From: Sphagnum compactum
Taxonomy: Eukaryota > Bryophyta > Sphagnopsida > Sphagnales
Assembly (NCBI GenBank): GCA_965153455.1
Contig: OZ234493.1
Coordinates: 22,000,213-22,064,212, forward strand
DNA: 64,000 bases
Direction of reading: 5' to 3'
Under the pieces are notes generated by a model. That model searched no databases. It was not told the origin of the DNA and saw nothing but the letters and a program-made list of their open reading frames with translations. Made by a program: the position numbers and the translations under genes. Of this stretch, positions 35,026-46,167 are shown piece after piece. Position 1 is the first letter of the stretch; each line of letters opens with the position of its first letter.

Positions 35026-37740
35026 TTGCTTTGCTCTTCCCAGAGAATTCCAGGTTCAGGAAGCCGCCCAGTTTGCTGCAAGAATTGGACCAGAATCTGG
35101 ACAGTGAATGGGGAAGGTGTTAGTTGTTCAGGTGAAGGATGCACAGGAATGGTAGCGAGCATAAAGTGTGGATTTGTGGTGTTTTGCAGCAGTTGTCAGT
35201 CTGAAAGGGGGCAGAATGACTATAAAATGAATTTAGTGTTCAATGTGCATCAGACTTTGTAGAGGCAGTACATGCAGGCTCAAGGGGGACTCCAAACTTC
35301 AGGAGTGCAACCATGCAATGCAAGCCTTGTGAGCTTTCCTCTGTGATTGAGAAGCAATTCAACTGTTTGGTGCATTGATTGGTGATTTTCATCTTCCCCT
35401 TTGGTAAGCACTTCTATCCTTGAGTCTGATTTGGGAATAGAAGCAATGATTCTCTTGGGAAAGATGCCATGGGATGTCAGAATTTCACTCCCTTATGTGG
35501 TTGTGTGCAAGTATTCATACACTAGAGAGAATGCAGGATGGTCATGATGCAAAAGGACATAATGATGGCATTCATAGGTCTCTTCCTGTTGTTGGTGATC
35601 TACAATAGTGAGAACCAAAGATTCATACACATTGCTCCATTCACATGCCTGATAACCAGAGAGTATGCTTTTCATCATATAGCAAAGGACACGAACTCAA
35701 AATGTGTTGGAGAGGGTCCTGGTACCAAGCAACAGAGAGTACAATTTTAACCTGTTACTGTACCCTTCACCCTAAGGGATGCTTACAGGTCATCTCTTTG
35801 ATGCCCTTGTGCATGTTCTCACACACTCAGAGTGTACATTGTTTTCTTGGTGCTCATTGTTGTGGTGTTGTGCATCTTTGTCTTGATGGGGAATCAAGGA
35901 ATTGGAGGTCAAGTTCTGGTTTTCTTTAGTTTGGGTGTGTTTCCAACTGAGCTGGAGAAAAATTGGCCACTTCAGCAGGGATTTTATCTCTTACTTCACC
36001 TTCATTGTGATGTGCTATTGTCATTCTCTTGAAGCTGACCACCTTTTCTGACTTCTTTTGGTCTTGGCCTTTGCCTCTTCTCAACTCTCATTTCACCTCT
36101 CCGTCAAGTACTGAGATGAACCAGTGTAAATTGTTCATCAACATTTGGATTCTATCATGGTTCTCATGAAATTAAATTGGGGACTTGAAGTTGGATTCAA
36201 GATTCCTTTTTTAGTTTGAGCTTAATTTGCCTTTGCCTTTCCTATTCTTCATGGACAACTCCAGGTGATTCCTATCTTGGGGATCCTGGCTGTGATTTAA
36301 AGACTCTTGAGAACAGAACAAGGGATCGTTAGCATTAGGAAGACTTCACCCAGCTTAGTGATCTGAGGCTGCAGGTGCTCCTGTACTGCTGACAAAATGG
36401 CACAAAGTGTGGATTGATTAAACTCAAAGAGCAATTTATCATTATTCATGTGAGTATTCTAACATCTGATATCTCCAGGTGCAGGACTTTGTTTCTGGAA
36501 CTGATCCAATGTAAATTGGAGAGCGGGTTTGGAATAGAGCTTTCTCTATTGTCATTCTCAACAATAGGTTCTAACAGCTATCTGCACAGTCCCAGAACAT
36601 CATGATATTGTGTTACAGTAATTGAAATCTTTAGACATAAGAGTCCAACAGAATCCACACCTAGTATGCACTTTTGTAGTCTTCTTCCAAAAATGCAAAA
36701 CATGTATTCTTTGTATTGAGACTAGCAAACAATTATAGGAAACACTACTATAATTCCTGCTACCATTGCAGACAACACAACCAAAACATCTGGAAAGGAC
36801 ATGTCTCTGCATGCAGGTAACTAATGTTGTATTGACCTCTGTGGAGATGTCCATTTGGTCTGCAACATTGATTCCTTTTTCTTTTCAATATTCTGTTTTC
36901 TGATTTGGGTCTCTGGTGCATGTTTCTCTTGTTATGCAGGAGCTTTGTATGAACCTTCCAAAAGTTTGCAGTGCAATTTTAGCCACTTTCACAAAGGCAC
37001 AAGAAATTGTAAATGTCCAGTGTCTTCGCACCATGAGAGAGAGAGGTAGTGGAGTATGCATTGGCCTCTTGGTCTCACTTTCTCTAAGGTCACTGAACAG
37101 CTGATTCTATATTCAAGCAAGTAAATCTGTTTTCCAGAGCAATAAAACTCATTACTCAGAACATGGGGCTCCAAACATTCCCTTTGTGAGAGTGTGACCA
37201 AATCTGCTAAATTTGCAACATTCTTAAAGCACATATGTGAGGTGAATTGGAACCCACACTTCATGGGGCTTGTCTCTTTCCTCCCAGAGAATCTTAGGTT
37301 CCAGGAAGCCTAATGTGCTGTGAGTGTGAGGAGAATCTGGACTGTAAAGTGGGGATGTTTTGGGTGTGCGGGTGAAGAATGCATCAGTTTGGCTGCAACA
37401 ATAACGTGCAGAGTCAGATGTTTAGTAGGTGATCTCATTCTTAAGAGAAGTATCCTTGGTTTCTGTCTAGCCAAAGCTCGCTTAGCTACCATCCAAGCAG
37501 CAGAGAGGGCATTCTTTCCTCCCATTCTTGCCTAATTGCATCTCTGCTGGTGTTACTGCTGTCCTGACCAAATTGGTTGTTGCTCGTGAGGGGACAGGAG
37601 ATGGCTATAAATGCACTTACAGTGTTCAACACGCATGTATTGGACTTTGTAGAGGCAGTGTAGGTGGCCTTGTAGGACCTCGAACTTCATTTGTGACAAT
37701 GCAGTTGGACCCTTGCAAGCTTTTCTGTGTCTGATTCAGA
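35026..37740 (+). repeat. segmental duplication, two diverged copies about 2.2-2.4 kb apart
   Basis: 35026-35160 matches 37269-37400: both have CCCAGAGAAT, then AGGTTC(C)AGGAAGCC, then AGAATCTGGAC. 35205-35330 matches 37590-37700: both contain GACTTTGTAGAGGCAGT and TGTTCAA phrases. The downstream TTTTC(C)CCTTTG phrases also correspond. Spacing between the conserved blocks differs, so indels have accumulated. The blocks have exon-like frames in copy 1 (LLQELDQNLDSEWGRC) that are not preserved in copy 2. Confidence 0.55.
36940..37045 (+). other. exon-like segment flanked by AG and GT
   Basis: After TTATGCAG and before GTAGTG the frame reads ELCMNLPKVCSAILATFTKA and continues to TMRER. The helical, leucine/alanine-rich pattern would fit a HEAT- or ARM-type repeat segment. 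It may belong to the same source as the HEAT-like segment at 38 kb. I cannot identify the gene. Confidence 0.3.
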
Positions 37741-38024
37741 AGTATGTGACTGATTGATGTGTTCAATTGTGATATTCATTTTCCCCTTTGACCTACTGAG
37801 GTGGCACTGGAATTGTAGAAAGACTACTGGTTATGGCAGCTTCATATTATCAAATATCATTTCTAGATTTCTGAGGACTCAATTCCTGGACAACTCAGAA
37901 GCTTGCACATGCTGACTTAGGTTACTCATTTAGAGTCCTGAAGATCTCATCAGTCTTGGTGACTGTGAACGAGATGGTTCTTAAGCTAGCTTTAATGTGA
38001 ATCCAACAGAGACAAGTTCTCATT

Positions 38025-38150
38025 GTGGATGGGATTCTGGCTTGGGTGTTGAAGCTGACGGGACAGTTTTGCTCAGCTCTGAATGATGAATTTGAGGAAC
38101 ACTTACCAGAGTTGTTGCCCTTGGGGTGTGTTCTTAGGTTGGAGCAACTA
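38025..38150 (+). pseudogene. HEAT-repeat segment resembling TOR kinase
   Basis: The frame reads WVLKLTGQFCSALNDEFEEH followed by LPELLPLG. From memory, plant TOR kinases have a HEAT segment of very similar form, a leucine-rich helix then ALNDEF-x3-LP-x2-LP, in the large N-terminal solenoid. Only this piece is convincing. After it the similarity ends without a clear donor site, and no FRB or kinase domain of TOR occurs in the window. I read it as a captured or decayed exon fragment, not part of a working TOR gene. The identification depends on a short match. Confidence 0.4.
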
Positions 38151-38959
38151 TTGGTTAAAATATTGATCTCTGCCGCACAGTTTATTGTCATTAGAACAAA
38201 ACATGACACTGATGACTGACCATCCAGGGTATCAAGTAGGTGGCCAGACTGACTGAATCCATGAATGTCCCACATAGGTTCTGGTTTCACCAAGGCTATG
38301 CATCTGAAAGCCATTTGGTTTTCTGTTGTCAAAGTCGCAAAACATGCAGAGCAAGGGTTGTCATTATTAGGATACATGTATAGGTTGCTTACTTGCAATG
38401 TGGCATCAAAATGGATCTTTGGTACGCATTGTTCAAAAAAGTTCATTTAGGCCATTTACAAACTCTCCTAACAAATTATTAGACCTGTTAAAAAGTTTTC
38501 TCGGGCCTGCAGAGTTGTCCATTCTATTATGAACCCATGTGTGCTATTTGCAAGTACTATTGTAAGGTTGAGTTTTATATGGGGAACAAGAAAGCATGAG
38601 TTTCACACATTATATGCTCCTACAATTGGCACTGTATCTATGCAAAACTCAACACCAAATGTCATCACTGTGACTTTAAGCTGTTAATTGAAGCTAGAAA
38701 AGCTCGGGGTTATGCTTGGAGGTCAGTTACAAGTACTAGAATTAGTCTTTGGAAAGCTATTGGCTCACCCATCTTATGTGCCACATATACCAGCAACATT
38801 GTCTGTTCCAGCTATGAATATGTCTCTTCCACAACATAATTGAATCCTGAATCCCAAAGAGCAGTATGGGGAAAAGTTCAGGGAATTTGCAGTTCGCTGA
38901 CAAAGCATAAACATTGTTCATTTTCAACCTAATTGTACATGCATACGTGCTTCAGTAAT

Positions 38960-39075
38960 TTGGACCACTAGTTCATTGGATGTGTATGACCAAATCCTGC
39001 ACCTTATGGCAACAACTGGCGTTGAAAGATGTAAAGCAACACAGTATGTGAGACAGGTGCAATGTAGATTAAAAA
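38960..39075 (+). other. exon-like segment, unidentified
   Basis: The frame reads SLDVYDQILHLMATTGVERC and then KATQYVRQVQC before AT-rich sequence. The amphipathic two-helix character is unlike the surroundings and suggests a former exon. No family is recognisable. Confidence 0.3.
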
Positions 39076-39822
39076 AATCAAAACTGTGGGATATTTTTCC
39101 ACTGCTGTTTGAAGAATTAATTGACCAACTGTGCATGATCCAATTTCCTTGTAGAAGTTGTTCCAATCTTTTCTACTTATGTTAGTTCTTTGTCTATCAA
39201 GTCCCATTCCCCTTTATCCTTTACCTATGTGCTTGTTCTGCACTTTTTTCAAGTTCCACCTTGTCCCTGCCTTGACTGTCATTGTTTCCTAAACATCAGC
39301 AAACAAACTGCCCCTTGCATTGCACTAGCAAATTTGTTTGGAATCTGTTCACAATGCATTTTGTGACCCTGTATAAAGCTGATATACAAACGAAAAGAAT
39401 AATTGAATATAAGATTTGCATCTCAAACTGCTGACAATTTCGAGTACTTAAGTGGTATCATATCTGTTACAATGGGGTAAGCACACCGTACCACAAACCA
39501 GATGTAGTCATTCACAGAATTTTTTTTCAAGGTGCTTGTCGTAATGTGGATAATATGTAATGACTGCTTGTTACAAGAGTGCTTGAGTAGAATCTGCATT
39601 CCAATTTTCCAACAGATATACCTGTACCCATTGGGTTTGGTTTTCTGCAAAGATTTGAACTTCGAACTCAATTCAGCAGTCGGTTCCATATATCAGTGAG
39701 TCGTAGTCTGCTACCTGTTCCTTGCAACCCTCTAGTACATTAGTACATTACAGTGAGTGTTTTGCTTTAATTTTGTGTTTGATCAAAACAGATAGGTCAA
39801 ATTGTTGCAGATTCACAATTGA

Positions 39823-40077
39823 ATGGTGCTTCTGCAGGTATTATGTGTGGAAGTGTTCAGCATCCCACAAGTTCCTTTCTTTTCAAAGTTCCTACAAGAA
39901 GTTGGCTCGGAGGAAATCTTCTCCCAAGGAGCACTGAGTTCACCACTGTCTGTGGATTTGTCAAAGTTGAGTTGTTTAGAGCCTCCTCTTTGGTTGTTGG
40001 GGTTGCTCTTGGATCTACAGTTTATTCTCATGAACTTTTCTCATCTTACCTCTTCAACTTTTGAGCCTGGAGCGTGA
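39823..40077 (+). other. hypothetical open frame
   Basis: An 84-codon plus-strand frame (MVLLQVLCVEVF at the start, LSVDLSKLSC in the middle) closes at TGA. It is leucine-rich, with no known domain. It could be a last exon or chance; codons downstream of 39780 are more balanced than the flanking AT-rich DNA. Confidence 0.2.
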
Positions 40078-41219
40078 CTATTTTTCACCTTTGCATATTT
40101 GAACATTGAGAGGCATGTCAAAAGTCATGGTTTCCCTTATGCTGAAAGTTGTCCATGAAATATATGGGCAATAGTGCAGATTCCAATTGCAATTCAGTGT
40201 GAAGTGCAGCCTCTTCCTTCTCCAGTCTCCTCGTGTTAATACCTTAAGTAGTATATTAAATCTCTCTTCACCTTTGAATAACTGACAAATGGAACATTTA
40301 TGGTCAATCTAGCTGCTGAAAACGGGTTTCCACCCCAATATAAACAAGATAGTAAGAAAAAAAAAGAAAAGAAGATGGTTGCAACTGTTGTAAACTCATA
40401 TCAAGTAGCTGTTTGATCTAAAATTGGATGGTCCAAGAGTCCTAAAACATGAACTCTATTGTTGGAGGTGGTTGGGTTTAAGGGCTTAGGTCCAATAAGA
40501 AATATGATTGGGACTTATCTTTGGAGTTGGGTTTCCATTTTTGCTTGACCCAACTCCTTGCCTAAGTCTCAACCCATGAAGCCAAAAAGTATAGCCACAT
40601 AGTCATATCACTACTACCAAAGTGGGGTGTAGTTTACTAGCTTAAATCACTATGGGACCTTAAAAGTGAAATAATTTCATTGCATTTTACTGATTTCACT
40701 TAGTGAAAGTTATTTCATTATAATATCACTATGTAGACATCATGTTTTATTTCTAGTTAACATAATTCACTATTACAATTTACTATAGCAAATAGGTTTA
40801 TTTTTATGTTTTTTAAAATATTCTATCTATGTTACTTTATGATATACCCTATATTATTTTAAGCTACTTTAGTTATTCTAACTTATATTTTATGTTATTA
40901 TAGGTTATTATAAATTATTGTACACTAAATTATTATATGTTATTTTACCTTAAAGTATCTTAACTAGTTTATTATAAGCTTTTAAATTATTTAAAATTAA
41001 ATTATTCAATTAACTTTAAGCTATACCTTAGGTTATTTATTTTAAATTAATGTATGTTATTTCAAATTATACTTTAAATTATTCAAGGTCATTCTACTTA
41101 ATGTTATTATAAATGATTTCATCCTAAGCATAATAACTTTAAAATAATCTAAAACAGAATATAATGGCCTAAGGTAAAAATAACTTAAAATAGAAAATAA
41201 GAACCTATGAAAAATAATT

Positions 41220-42295
41220 TTAAATACCCTACAATATAATAACTACCAATAGCCTATGATATTATAACGTAGAATATCAAACAATAATATATAATACAAT
41301 AATCACCAATAGTTGTAATATAACATATACTAACCAACAATAACTTATAATATAATAACCATTAATAACCATAATAAAATAGCCATCAATAACCACCAAT
41401 AAAATAACCACCAATAGCCATTAATAAAATAGCCACCAATAGTTATTAATAAAATATCCACCAATAGCCATTTATAGAATAGTCACCAATAGCCATTAAT
41501 AGAATAGCCACAATAGCCATTAATAGAATAGCCACCAATAGCCATTAATAGATTAACCACCAATAGCCATTAATAAATTAATCACAAATAACCATTAATA
41601 GATTAGCCACCAATAGTCATTAATAGAATAGCCACCAATATCCATTAATATATTAATTATGAATAACCATTAATAAAATAGCCACCAATAGCCATTAATA
41701 GATTAATCACGAATAACCATTAATAAAATAACCACAATAGCCATTAATACATTAATCACGAATAGCTATTAATAGAATAGCCACCAATAGCCATTAATAG
41801 AATAACCAGCAGTAGCCATTAATAGAATAGCCACTAGTAGCCATTAATAGAATAGCCACCAATAGCCACCAATAGCCATTAATAGAATAGCCACCAATAG
41901 CCATTAATAGATTAGCCAACAATAGCCATTAATAGATTAATCATAAATAGCCATTAATATATTAACTACCAATAACCATTAATAGAATAGGCACCAATAT
42001 CCATCAATAAATTAATCATGAATAGCCATTAATAAAATAGCCACCAATGGCCATTAATAGAATAACCACCAATAGCCATTAATACATTAATCACAAATAA
42101 TTATTAATAAAATAGCCACTAGTAGCCATTAATAGAATAACCACCAATAGAATAATTACTAATGGCCATTAATAGAATAACCACCAATAACTATTAATAG
42201 AATAACCACTAAAAAACATTAATAGCCACAAATAGAATAGGTACCAATAGCCATTAATAACCACTAATAGCACTAATAAAAAAACAACCAATAGC
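41220..42295. repeat. 25-bp minisatellite, about 40 copies, inside the CACTA element
   Basis: The unit combines AATAGCCATTAATAGAAT with AGCCACC. Many variants replace GAAT by ATTA or GATTA, and some replace GCC by ACC. It begins gradually out of AT-rich DNA near 41220 and ends near 42295. Array length makes up almost half of the transposon. It is not a CRISPR array: there are no unique spacers, and the organism is a eukaryote. Confidence 0.85.
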
Positions 42296-42404
42296 CATAT
42301 ATTATAATTACTTAGGATTGCCAATTTTCAAAGTTTATATTTTTGTAATGTTCAAAATCAAGTATTTGATAAATAGAATGTAATGTAACATATTATCACA
42401 ACAA

Positions 42405-42485
42405 GTGGGGTGATTTGATGGTAAAGGTGTTTGCCCCCATTCCAAAGGTCAAGGGATCAAACCTCATGGGTGGTGTTGTGTGTGG
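42405..42485 (+). repeat. tRNA-promoter-like segment, possible SINE head
   Basis: GGTGATTTGATGGTAAAGG resembles a polymerase III A box with flank, and about 40 bases later GGATCAAACCTC resembles a B box (consensus GGTTCGANNCC). This spacing is typical of tRNA-derived plant SINEs. No convincing SINE tail or target duplication was found. It lies between the minisatellite and the right end of the CACTA element. It is not a tRNA gene: a cloverleaf does not form. Confidence 0.4.
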
Positions 42486-42904
42486 TCAACATGGTATGTT
42501 GACCAAATATTCTCCGATCGAATTCCTAGGTTAGGTGCCTAGGTTGATTACGTGGCCTACGTACCTAGGTTAGGTTTTTAACCTAACGTAACTAGTGACA
42601 CGTGTCAATAAATAATAGGCTTTTAAAATCATGAAATTATCAATAATATTACATATTAAATAATTAAAATTTAATTAATTTTCATACTGGTTAGTTAAAT
42701 AACTAGCGAGTGAATGGCTTGGTAAATTTGTATTTCACTTGAGAATAACCTTGTTTCACTAGTTACTAGTGAAACAAGTCATTGTCCGTAGCAACTGGTC
42801 CCCGTTCACTAGGGGGTTAAACAATTTCACTAAGTGAAATTGTCCAAATTCACTCAAAAATCTAGTGAAACCCATTGTGAACTAGGACGCATTTCCTAGT
42901 AGTG

Positions 42905-43160
42905 TATGCACATATTGGTGATGTTATTATTGCCATGGTTAAGGAAGCAATATCGAATATGCCTCTCAAAAAATCAGAAGTTGTTAGGGTTAAAAACTCA
43001 AACATAAACATGGAACTAATGTGCAATTCAATGTCAATGTTGCCATTGTCATAGATCAAAAAGGAAATCCTAAACGAACTCATGTTTTTGGTTCAATCAT
43101 TTGAAAATTACAAGAATCCAATTTTATCAAATAATTTTGTTGGCTTTTGAAATATTATAA
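42905..43160 (+). pseudogene. rpl14: rpl14 remnant (plastid ribosomal protein L14), 5' truncated
   Basis: In plastids this encodes a large-subunit ribosomal protein. The frame begins at the transposon junction with [20 protein letters not shown], continues with a damaged middle, then [18 protein letters not shown], and ends with the equivalent of the last codons and TAA 43158-43160. About the first 30 residues are absent; the sequence to the left is the CACTA element. A TGA replaces a sense codon after FGSII, and a one-base loss shifts the last ten codons. Confidence 0.85.
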
Positions 43161-43164
43161 ATGG

Positions 43165-43424
43165 GGAGGGGAAGTAACATTGGAAAGTTTCAGGGGACAT
43201 AAGAAGATAAAAACTTTTTTTTAGTTTTTACACTAAGATATCGAGGGAAGAAAAAAAAAACCACAAATAATTTCTTTACAACATATTAACAAACCCAATT
43301 TAAGGATTTATTCCAACCATAAAAAAATTCCCAAAGTTCTAGGTGGAATAGGAATTGTTATTCCTTCCACTTCTCAAGGAATTGTAACAAATTTTAAACC
43401 ATTTTGCATGGGGGAATCTTCATA
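43165..43424 (+). pseudogene. rps8: rps8 remnant (plastid ribosomal protein S8)
   Basis: The C-terminal two thirds are readable: [47 protein letters not shown]. The N-terminal third is mostly deleted, and the last codons are altered. It directly follows rpl14, as in plastid genomes. Confidence 0.8.
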
Positions 43425-43477
43425 AATAAAAGAGGTTACCTAGTGCTATATTTACCAATGAAAATAAATGCCCTTTA

Positions 43478-43692
43478 ATGAAGAAACATAATCTAATTGA
43501 TATGGAATGTATAGTTACTGAATCACTCCCCAATGATAATGGGTGCAAATATCTAACCCATATTTTGGGGGAAAAAGACATAATTATATAAGAATACTAC
43601 CAGGGGATGGGGTAAGAATAGTATTGAGTCACGATGATCTAACTAAAGGACATATAATCCATCAACTCCATACCAAATCTCCAAATGGTTAA
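43478..43692 (+). pseudogene. infA: infA remnant (plastid translation initiation factor IF-1)
   Basis: ATG 43478 starts [18 protein letters not shown]. About a dozen codons are then missing before [12 protein letters not shown]. After a frameshift the pieces [19 protein letters not shown] and TKGHIIHQL follow. The presence of infA shows that the donor plastid genome still carried this gene, which many flowering plants have lost. Confidence 0.85.
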
Positions 43693-43810
43693 GTAACTTT
43701 CTAAAATGGAAATGGGAGATAGGGGGAAAAAAATAAAGATTTAATTGGCATAAATTTTAAAACTCTACATTTTTTATATTTTTGATTGTATTAGAGTGAG
43801 AAATACAAAT

Positions 43811-43924
43811 ATGAAAACTTGTGTTTCTGTTCGTAAAATTTGTGAAAATTGTCAACTGATACGTAGACAAAGATAAATTATGGTGGTTTGTTTTAATCTT
43901 AAGCATAAGTAAAGATAAAGATAA
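43811..43924 (+). pseudogene. rpl36: rpl36 remnant (plastid ribosomal protein L36)
   Basis: ATG 43811 begins MKTCVSVRKICENCQLIRRQ. The full length of 37 codons is kept without an indel, but three TAA codons interrupt it. Two of them fall at the usual KHKQRQG end, where CAA has become TAA. The position between infA and rps11 is as in plastids. Confidence 0.85.
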
Positions 43925-44049
43925 CCTTCTTTTTTAATTTATCATTGTTGGGAACCCAAATGAATCTAATAAGGAAAATAATAACAGAAATTTTGTACTC
44001 TATATTTTTCCATTTTCTAATTCATATACATGGGAATAACTATAATAAA

Positions 44050-44429
44050 ACCTGTGAAAAAAAAAGTTTACAGACATAGAACACCTAAAAGAGTTATTCA
44101 TAATCAAGTTAGTTTTTTAAATAGAATCATTCTTGTTACAAATATCTAAAGACAAGCTATTTTTTGGTCTTCTACGAGTTCCTACGGTTTTAGGGGCATG
44201 AAAAAAAAGTTAGCCTTTTGCTCCTCAAATTGTGATAAAAAAATGTTATTCATAATTAATTTCAATCAAGGTATGAAACAAATAGAAGTCATGATAAGTG
44301 GTCCTAGTCCAAAAAAAAGATATAACATTATGAGCCGTTTGGAAAAGTGGTGTTGTACTTAATTTTGTAGGGGACGTGACTCCCATGCCACATAATGGAT
44401 GTAAAACTCCTTAAAAAAAACGTGTATAA
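44050..44429 (+). pseudogene. rps11: rps11 remnant (plastid ribosomal protein S11)
   Basis: Readable pieces in order are RVIHNQVSF, WSSTSSYGFRGMKKK, NQGMKQIEVMISGPSP, then after frameshifts FVGDVTPMPHNGCKTP and the terminal KKRV with TAA 44427-44429. The N terminus is unclear, so the left limit is approximate. Confidence 0.8.
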
Positions 44430-44463
44430 GGATGAAATATTTGGTACACAACTTTTAGTTAAT

Positions 44464-45462
44464 ATGATTCAAAATGAAGAAATACCAATCTCCACTAGAA
44501 TATTGCATGGAGGTGTGTTGAATCCAAAGTAGATATTGAACATCTTCGTTATGGTCAATTCGCCATGTCTCCATTTAGAAGTGGTCAAACCATTACATTA
44601 AGAATTGTTATGTGTAGAGCAATACTAGAAAAGTCGAAAGAACATGTATCATACATGCAAAATCTAACATGAATATTCTACAATATTAAGCATTCAAAAT
44701 TCGATGCCCCATATTTTAATCAACTTGAAAGAAATCGTACTTAAAAGTAAAAATAATTCTTGTGAAACTCAAAAAACATATCTATCTACTTTTGGTCCTA
44801 AAGAGATAACAACTCGAAATATCATATTCCCACTTGAAGTGATTGATATTACACAATATATAGCCACCCTTACTAAAACAATTCATTTAGATATTGAATT
44901 AAATTTTGAAAAATATTGAGGATATTATATGCAAGATTCAATAAAATCTGCACATGGTTATTTCTCTATAGATGTTGTATTATCTGAAATGCAAATTATA
45001 ATGTTCATCATTCTTTTGAAAATAAAAACAAGACACACAAAAAAAATTTATTGAAATATGGACCAATGGACATGTACACCCAAAGAAGCACTTTATGAGG
45101 CTTTTTGAAGTCTAATTGATATGTTTATTCCTTTCTTACATGCAGAGAAAGAAAAAGAATCCATGGATTAGGAAATAGGAATAAATATAATATGCCCATT
45201 TTTCCTCCTCCCCATCAAAAGATAAGATGGAGAAGGAAATGACTTTTAAACATATATCTATTGACCAACTAAAGTTCATGCCATAGTTTTTAATTGTCCG
45301 AAAAAAGTTGATGTAGATATGATATCTTATTTATTAAATTATAGTCAAGATGTTTTGATTAAAATTAAAAAATTAGAAAAGAAATTTGTTGAACAAGTAT
45401 TGGAAGTTCTACAAAAACATTTGTTGATAAAATTACCCAAAAATAAGCTTTACTTCCATTAA
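44464..45462 (+). pseudogene. rpoA: rpoA remnant (plastid RNA polymerase alpha subunit)
   Basis: ATG 44464 begins MIQNEEIPISTRILHGGVLN. A clear middle piece follows around 44710-44919: HILINLKEIVLKS, then ITQYIATLTKTIHLDIELN, closed by a TGA where related genes have arginine (CGA to TGA). The later pieces TCTPKEALYEA, LIDMFIPFLHAEKE and a C-terminal domain ending LIKLPKNKLYFH are readable in shifting frames to TAA 45460-45462. Both the N-terminal and C-terminal domains of alpha are represented. Confidence 0.85.
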
Positions 45463-45710
45463 ATAGTGAATAGTTCCATCCTTTTTTTTTAAGATAAAAA
45501 AATAGATAGATCAAGCCCTTCTCATAATTATTTGAAACAAAACAAATCCATTGGGAATTTTCTCATTCCTTTTTTTCCCTTTTTTGAAAGTTTCTTTTCG
45601 TTTTCTTTGATTAGTTCACAATATAGAATATCTAGGGAATTTTTTTTGGACTAAATATTCCCTAGCTACTAATTAAATATGAGGATTAATAAGAAAAAAA
45701 ATTAGTTCCA

Positions 45711-46167
45711 AAAAGTCCTAAAGTTAGAGATTTATCACTAGGTAGAACAACTCCAATACCCAACCAAAAAGTTATTGAAATCCCAATTAAAAAATAACCA
45801 TTGTGACTATTGAAATGTATTAACATTTCCTAAGAAAGGTACTTTCAATAATCTTGCTTTTATTGCAACCACTAAAATAACACTTGATAACTTTTATTAT
45901 ACGAAATATCTTAAAAAGAGGGGGAAAATGCCAATCAAGTAATATTTCTAATAGAGTTGCAAATGGATTTGTTTGTTCATTAATCATTGAAGGTTCTAGA
46001 ATTATTAAACCTACAGTATGTGAAATAGTACCTAAAATAACTATTATAAAGATATACAAAAAATCATTTCGCCTAGTGAATTTTCCATAATAGTTATGTC
46101 CCATATCCTTAGCTAATTTGGCCCACAATATAATATCACTCAAATTGGTTTTTTTATTATTATGATA
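45711..46167 (-). pseudogene. petD: petD exon 2 remnant (cytochrome b6f subunit IV)
   Basis: On the minus strand the frame reads [36 protein letters not shown] and [19 protein letters not shown], which matches subunit IV. The end, KSLTLGLF, is found at about 45711 after a frameshift and without its stop codon. The reading begins at about 46167, where the group II intron of plastid petD would end. The frame is open for about 128 codons, which simply reflects limited decay. Confidence 0.85.

Larger units (their letters stand above)
40609..42904. mobile_element. non-autonomous CACTA-type transposon, 2296 bp
   Basis: The left end reads CACTACTACCAAAG. The right end, read inward on the other strand, is CACTACTAGGAAAT, so the first 13 positions differ at two. 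The alignment then continues with TAGTTTACTA against TAGTTCACAA after a one-base gap. A three-base direct duplication, TAT, lies at 40606-40608 and 42905-42907, the length used by CACTA elements. Subterminal TTCACT...AGTGAA motifs recur near both ends, as expected for transposase-binding sites. No transposase frame is present. The interior holds a 25-bp minisatellite and a tRNA-promoter-like segment. The right flank is plastid-derived rpl14 coding sequence; the left flank is not. Confidence 0.75.

Noticed and set aside
31312-38150. A single intact host gene spanning the UBP and TOR-like exons
   Set aside because: The UBP exons contain stops and a frameshift, essential catalytic exons are missing, and UBP and TOR are different proteins.
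41220-42295. CRISPR array
   Set aside because: The units are contiguous and variable, without unique spacers of regular length, inside a eukaryotic DNA transposon.
42405-42485. tRNA gene
   Set aside because: A- and B-box-like sequences are present but acceptor and anticodon stems do not form a cloverleaf.
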